Below, in pieces: positions 60,757 to 64,000 of a stretch of 64,000 bases of DNA (within the stretch, counting starts at the first letter, position 1; each line of letters opens with the position of its first letter). Origin of the DNA: Comamonas thiooxydans (GTDB taxonomy: Bacteria > Pseudomonadota > Gammaproteobacteria > Burkholderiales > Burkholderiaceae_C); contig NZ_BBVD01000001.1 of the NCBI RefSeq assembly GCF_000964545.1, forward strand, positions 186,001-250,000, read 5' to 3'. The notes under the pieces are model-generated. The model saw nothing but the letters and a program-made list of their open reading frames with translations, did not search any database and was not told the DNA's origin. The position numbers and the translations under genes are program-made.

Positions 60757-62561
60757 TCCTCCACTTGCAGAATGGCCAGGAAGGCTTCCTGCGGCACTTC
60801 CACCGAACCGATCTGCTTCATACGCTTCTTGCCGGCCTTCTGCTTTTCGAGCAGCTTGCGCTTACGCGTGATGTCGCCGCCGTAGCACTTGGCCAGCACG
60901 TTCTTGCGCATGGCCTTGACGGTCTCACGCGCAATGATGTTGGCGCCGATGGCGGCCTGAATGGCCACGTCGAACATCTGGCGGCTGATGATCTCGCGCA
61001 TCTTCGCCACCACGGCACGGCCGCGGTAAACGGACTGCGAACGGTGCACGATGATGGACAGGGCGTCGACCTTTTCGCCATTGAGCAGGATATCGACCTT
61101 CACCACGTCGGATGCGCGATATTCCTTGAACTCATAGTCCATGGAGGCGTAGCCGCGCGAGACGCTCTTGAGCTTGTCGAAGAAGTCCAGCACGATTTCG
61201 CCCAGAGGCATCTCGTAGGTCAGCATGACCTGACGGCCGTGGTATTGCATATTCATCTGCACGCCACGCTTCTGGTTGGCCAGAGTCATCACCGGACCCA
61301 CATAGTCTTGCGGCATGTAGAGGTGCACGGTCACGATGGGCTCGCGGATCTCCTGGATGCGGCCGATGTCGGGCATCTTGGACGGGTTTTCCACGTCGAT
61401 CAGTTCACCATCGCCCTTGATCACCTGGTAGACCACGCTGGGGGCCGTGGTGATCAGATCCTGGTCGAACTCACGCTCCAGGCGCTCCTGCACGATTTCC
61501 ATGTGCAGCAGACCCAGGAAGCCGCAGCGGAAGCCAAAGCCCAGAGCCTGCGAGACTTCGGGCTCGAACTGCAGCGCCGCATCGTTGAGCTGCAGCTTTT
61601 CCAGCGCATCACGCAACTGGTCGTATTCAGAGGCTTCGGTGGGATACAGACCGGCGAAAACCTGGGGCTTGACTTCCTTGAAGCCCGGCAGAGGCTTCTC
61701 GGCAGGCCCCAGATTGTTGGGCAGCTTTTTTTCCAGCGTGATGGTGTCGCCCACCTTGGCGGCCTTCAACTCCTTGATGCCGGCGATGATGTAACCCACC
61801 TCGCCGGCCCTGAGCATGTCGCGTGGCTGGTTGGCCGGGGTGAACACGCCGATGTTGTTGGCTTCATAGGCAGCGCCGCTGGCCATCATCTTGAAGCGCT
61901 CATTCTTCTTGAGCTCACCATCGACCACGCGCACCAGCATCACGACGCCCACATAGGGGTCGAACCAGCTGTCCACGATCATGGCACGCAGCGGGCCATC
62001 GGGATTGCCCTTGGGAGCTGGCACCTTGGCAACGATAGCTTCCAGGATCTCGTCTATGCCCATGCCGGTCTTGGCCGAGCAGGGAATGGCATCGCTGGCA
62101 TCGATACCGATCACGTCCTCGATCTCGGCCTTGGCATTGTCGGGGTCGGCCTGAGGCAGGTCCATCTTGTTGAGGACGGCGAATACCTCCACGCCCAGGT
62201 CCAGCGCGGTGTAGCAGTTGGCCACGGTCTGGGCTTCCACGCCCTGGGAGGCATCGACCACCAGCAGACCGCCTTCGCAGGCCGACAGCGAGCGCGAGAC
62301 TTCGTAGGAGAAGTCCACGTGGCCGGGGGTGTCGATCAGGTTCAGGTTGTAGACCTTGCCATCCTTGGCCTTGTACTGCAGGGCGGCGGTCTGGGCCTTG
62401 ATGGTGATGCCGCGCTCTTTCTCGATGTCCATCGAGTCCAGCACCTGGGCTTCCATATCGCGGTCGGCAAGGCCTCCGCAGCGCTGGATCAGGCGGTCCG
62501 CCAGAGTGGACTTGCCATGGTCAATGTGCGCAATGATGGAGAAATTACGGATGTGATTCAT
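60753..62561 (-). CDS. lepA: Elongation factor 4 (LepA)
   Basis: LepA/EF4 (602 residues) is a ribosomal GTPase that affects translation initiation and elongation. It starts MNHIRNFSIIAHIDHGKSTL, with DTPGHVDFSYEVSRSL, NKMDLPQADP and the C-terminal LepA-specific domain (ISRQMFDVAIQAAIGANIIAR, ending LAKCYGGDITRKRKLLEKQK in part). The start at 62561 is chosen; the upstream in-frame part lies over a hairpin. lepB overlaps its stop. Confidence 0.98.
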   Translation of the reverse strand: MNHIRNFSIIAHIDHGKSTLADRLIQRCGGLADRDMEAQVLDSMDIEKERGITIKAQTAALQYKAKDGKVYNLNLIDTPGHVDFSYEVSRSLSACEGGLLVVDASQGVEAQTVANCYTALDLGVEVFAVLNKMDLPQADPDNAKAEIEDVIGIDASDAIPCSAKTGMGIDEILEAIVAKVPAPKGNPDGPLRAMIVDSWFDPYVGVVMLVRVVDGELKKNERFKMMASGAAYEANNIGVFTPANQPRDMLRAGEVGYIIAGIKELKAAKVGDTITLEKKLPNNLGPAEKPLPGFKEVKPQVFAGLYPTEASEYDQLRDALEKLQLNDAALQFEPEVSQALGFGFRCGFLGLLHMEIVQERLEREFDQDLITTAPSVVYQVIKGDGELIDVENPSKMPDIGRIQEIREPIVTVHLYMPQDYVGPVMTLANQKRGVQMNMQYHGRQVMLTYEMPLGEIVLDFFDKLKSVSRGYASMDYEFKEYRASDVVKVDILLNGEKVDALSIIVHRSQSVYRGRAVVAKMREIISRQMFDVAIQAAIGANIIARETVKAMRKNVLAKCYGGDITRKRKLLEKQKAGKKRMKQIGSVEVPQEAFLAILQVED

Positions 62562-62613
62562 CAACGAGAAAGACAGCTTTGGAATTGAAAAAAGTGGCCT
62601 GCAGCAGCAAGAA

Positions 62614-62645
62614 AAAAGGGCGCGTCCCTCAAGCGGCGCGCCCTT
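62614..62645 (-). terminator. Terminator or attenuator upstream of lepA
   Basis: Stem AAGGGCGCG/CGCGCCCTT (62616-62645) followed on the minus strand by six T and C. It is 53 nt before the lepA start and 350 nt after mucD, so it may attenuate lepA rather than end mucD. Confidence 0.65.
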
Positions 62646-62758
62646 AACCAACAATCTCTGGCAACTGCGATAGTTGGGACTTTATTGTAGGCAAAACTGG
62701 CCGCAAGCCAAGACCCAGCAAGGCTTGACAAGTTTCGGTTTGTGATTTTCGAATTCAT

Positions 62759-62778
62759 TTATCAACAAATTATCCACA
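62759..62778 (+). promoter_or_regulatory. Two tandem DnaA-like boxes
   Basis: TTATCAACA (62759-62767) and the exact consensus TTATCCACA (62770-62778), same orientation, starts 11 bp apart (about one helical turn), in an AT-rich patch upstream of lepA. Confidence 0.5.
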
Positions 62779-62929
62779 AACCAGAAAACACCGTTTAGCC
62801 ATCAGCAGCCGGAGATTGCAAAGGCTTTTGCACCGCTTGAAAACCGCCTGTCAGCGTGATTTTTTGCGTCCAACCACCATGCATTTGCGTGGGATTCTAC
62901 CCAATGGCATAGGGGCACTGACAGGCTGA

Positions 62930-62970
62930 GGGCTTGTTGTCATTTCAGATCACGAAATGGCAACAAGCCC
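62930..62970. other. 17-bp hairpin downstream of mucD
   Basis: GGGCTTGTTG-T-CATTTC (62930-62946) and GAAATG-G-CAACAAGCCC (62954-62970) pair along their whole length with one T-G or mismatched position and a 7-nt loop. It starts 20 nt after the mucD stop. There is no T-tract, so a simple terminator is not certain. Confidence 0.7.
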
Positions 62971-62990
62971 ATGCAGGCTTTTCGCCACAT

Positions 62991-64000
62991 TTATTTGGCA
63001 GGGCGAATCAGCACATACTGCGCCCAGTCACCACGGCGCACCAGCACATTGACGGGTTTGGACTTGTCGGCCTTGGCCCAGGCTGCCTCGAAGCTCTTGA
63101 GATCGGAGACTTCCACATTCGCCAATTGCAGAATCACATCGCCTTCACGCAGGCCGGCACGGGCTGCGGCATCCACCGCAGCCGACACGCGCACGCCGCC
63201 CTTGATGGCCAGCTCCTTCTTCTGTGCAGACGTCAGCTCGCTCAGCGTCAGGCCCAGAGCCTTGTTCTCCAGCGTACCGGATGGAGTCTTGCCTGCACCA
63301 CTGTTGCCTGCCTTGGTCTTGGCAGATTCGTCGGAAGGTACTTCGGCAATCACCATGCTCAACTCCTTGAGCTTGCCGCGGCGCAGCACGGTAATGGTGC
63401 TCTTGGTGCCAGGCTTGGTATTGCCCACGAGACGCGGCAGATCGGAGACCTTCTCGATGGCCTTGCCATCGAACTTGGTGATCACGTCGCCCGCCTCCAC
63501 GCCGGCCTTTGCGGCAGGCGAGTCCGGCTCGACGGCCGACACCAGAGCGCCCTCGGGCTTGCCAAGACCGATGGACTCGGCCACATCCTTGGTCACGGGG
63601 CCGATCTGCACACCGATACGGCCGCGCGTGACCTTACCGGTGGCACGCAGCTGATCGCTGACACGGATCGCTTCATCCACGGGAATTGCAAAGCTGATGC
63701 CCATGAAGCCGCCCGAGCGCGAGTAGATCTGACTATTGATACCCACCACCTCGCCGCGCATATTGATCAGCGGGCCGCCCGAGTTGCCGGGATTGATGGC
63801 CACATCGGTCTGGATGAAGGGCAGATAGTCGCCGGTATCGCGCTGCTTGGCCGAGACAATGCCGGCCGTCACCGAATTTTCGAGTCCGAAGGGCGAGCCA
63901 ATCGCCATGACCCACTCGCCCACACGCAGCTTGCTCACATCGCCGATCTTGACTGCGGGGAGCCCTTTGGCATCAATCTTGACGACAGCCACATCGGTGC
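62991..64000 (-). CDS. mucD: Periplasmic serine protease MucD/DegP type (cut by window edge)
   Basis: The C-terminal 336 residues of a Do/HtrA protease that degrades misfolded envelope proteins and in many species restrains sigma-E. Visible are the catalytic Asp segment DVAVVKIDAKG at the window edge, the nucleophile in NPGNSGGPLINM, a first PDZ domain (GRIGVQIGPVTKDVAESIG) and a second PDZ-like domain near the C-terminus (VNVLVRRGDWAQYVLI). The catalytic His and signal peptide lie outside the window. mucD followed by lepA and lepB is the usual order in relatives. Confidence 0.95.
   Translation of the reverse strand, partial: TDVAVVKIDAKGLPAVKIGDVSKLRVGEWVMAIGSPFGLENSVTAGIVSAKQRDTGDYLPFIQTDVAINPGNSGGPLINMRGEVVGINSQIYSRSGGFMGISFAIPVDEAIRVSDQLRATGKVTRGRIGVQIGPVTKDVAESIGLGKPEGALVSAVEPDSPAAKAGVEAGDVITKFDGKAIEKVSDLPRLVGNTKPGTKSTITVLRRGKLKELSMVIAEVPSDESAKTKAGNSGAGKTPSGTLENKALGLTLSELTSAQKKELAIKGGVRVSAAVDAAARAGLREGDVILQLANVEVSDLKSFEAAWAKADKSKPVNVLVRRGDWAQYVLIRPAK

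Larger units (their letters stand above)
62562..62990. other. Structured mucD-lepA intergenic region
   Basis: A 429-nt gap without a gene. It holds a minus-strand terminator-like hairpin (62614-62645), two tandem DnaA-like boxes (62759-62778) and a 17-bp hairpin just after mucD (62930-62970). The lepA promoter must lie here. Confidence 0.7.

Noticed and set aside
60765..62588. Long plus-strand frame opposite lepA
   Set aside because: Antisense shadow of lepA.

Overview
The window is a high-GC, gene-dense bacterial chromosome segment from a beta-proteobacterium of the order Burkholderiales. The family Comamonadaceae is most likely, with Comamonas the best genus guess. The reasons are the order LysR-leuC-leuD-leuB-asd-fimV-truA-trpF-trpB-trpA-accD, the order mucD-lepA-lepB-rnc-era-recO-pdxJ-acpS-nagZ, the rpsF-priB-rpsR-rplI-dnaB cluster, the protein sequences themselves, and short intergenic repeats of the kind I associate with this family. 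Species was not determined. Nearly all of the window is housekeeping chromosome. I see no phage, CRISPR, insertion sequence, tRNA or rRNA gene.

Layout. 1-0.5 kb: the N-terminal part of an AraC-type regulator, divergent from an EamA exporter. 1.6-7.7 kb: moaE, then an accessory-looking stretch (two small unknown genes, an unknown gene overlapping a GIY-YIG-like gene, a divergent TetR/MFS pair, a short-chain fatty-acid transporter coupled to a resolvase C-terminal remnant). 7.9-15.7 kb, minus strand: an alanine-type aminotransferase, hom, an uncharacterised exported protein, thrC, mobB, moeA, moaD. 15.8-19.2 kb: an Mth938-like protein, Bcp peroxiredoxin, a PIN-PhoH ATPase and a small membrane protein. 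19.3-22.3 kb, minus: rpsF-priB-rpsR-rplI-dnaB. 22.6-26.5 kb: grpE-dnaK-dnaJ. 26.6-29.2 kb: a Sel1-repeat protein and a LysR regulator. 29.2-34.3 kb: leuC, leuD, leuB, asd. 34.7-42.4 kb: fimV, truA, trpF, trpB, trpA, accD. 42.5-48.8 kb: yggT, a LON-domain protein, lysS, an unknown membrane protein, a response-regulator diguanylate cyclase, an MscS channel. 48.8-54.1 kb, minus: purT, two unknowns, a 6-phosphofructokinase and an SbmA/BacA-like ABC transporter. 54.3-64 kb, minus: mucD, lepA, lepB, a DUF4845 protein, rnc, era, recO, pdxJ, acpS, nagZ.

The most unusual content is between genes. (1) Three copies of an inverted-repeat element, each exactly 82 bp (two 41-bp arms). (2) Six copies of a 46-bp element with head GATAGCT and constant internal spacing, one lying in frame inside trpF. 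(3) Three copies of an 80-90 bp structured repeat beginning CCCCCTGAG, with compensatory base changes in predicted stems. (4) A perfect 13-bp terminator after hom whose loop holds a candidate start codon and whose T-tract encodes the signal peptide of the next gene. (5) A Thr/Ile-rich small reading frame and a long palindrome upstream of asd. (6) Tandem DnaA-like boxes and a 17-bp hairpin between mucD and lepA. None of these is a new enzyme system. The repeat families and the terminator-gene overlap are the observations I would follow first.
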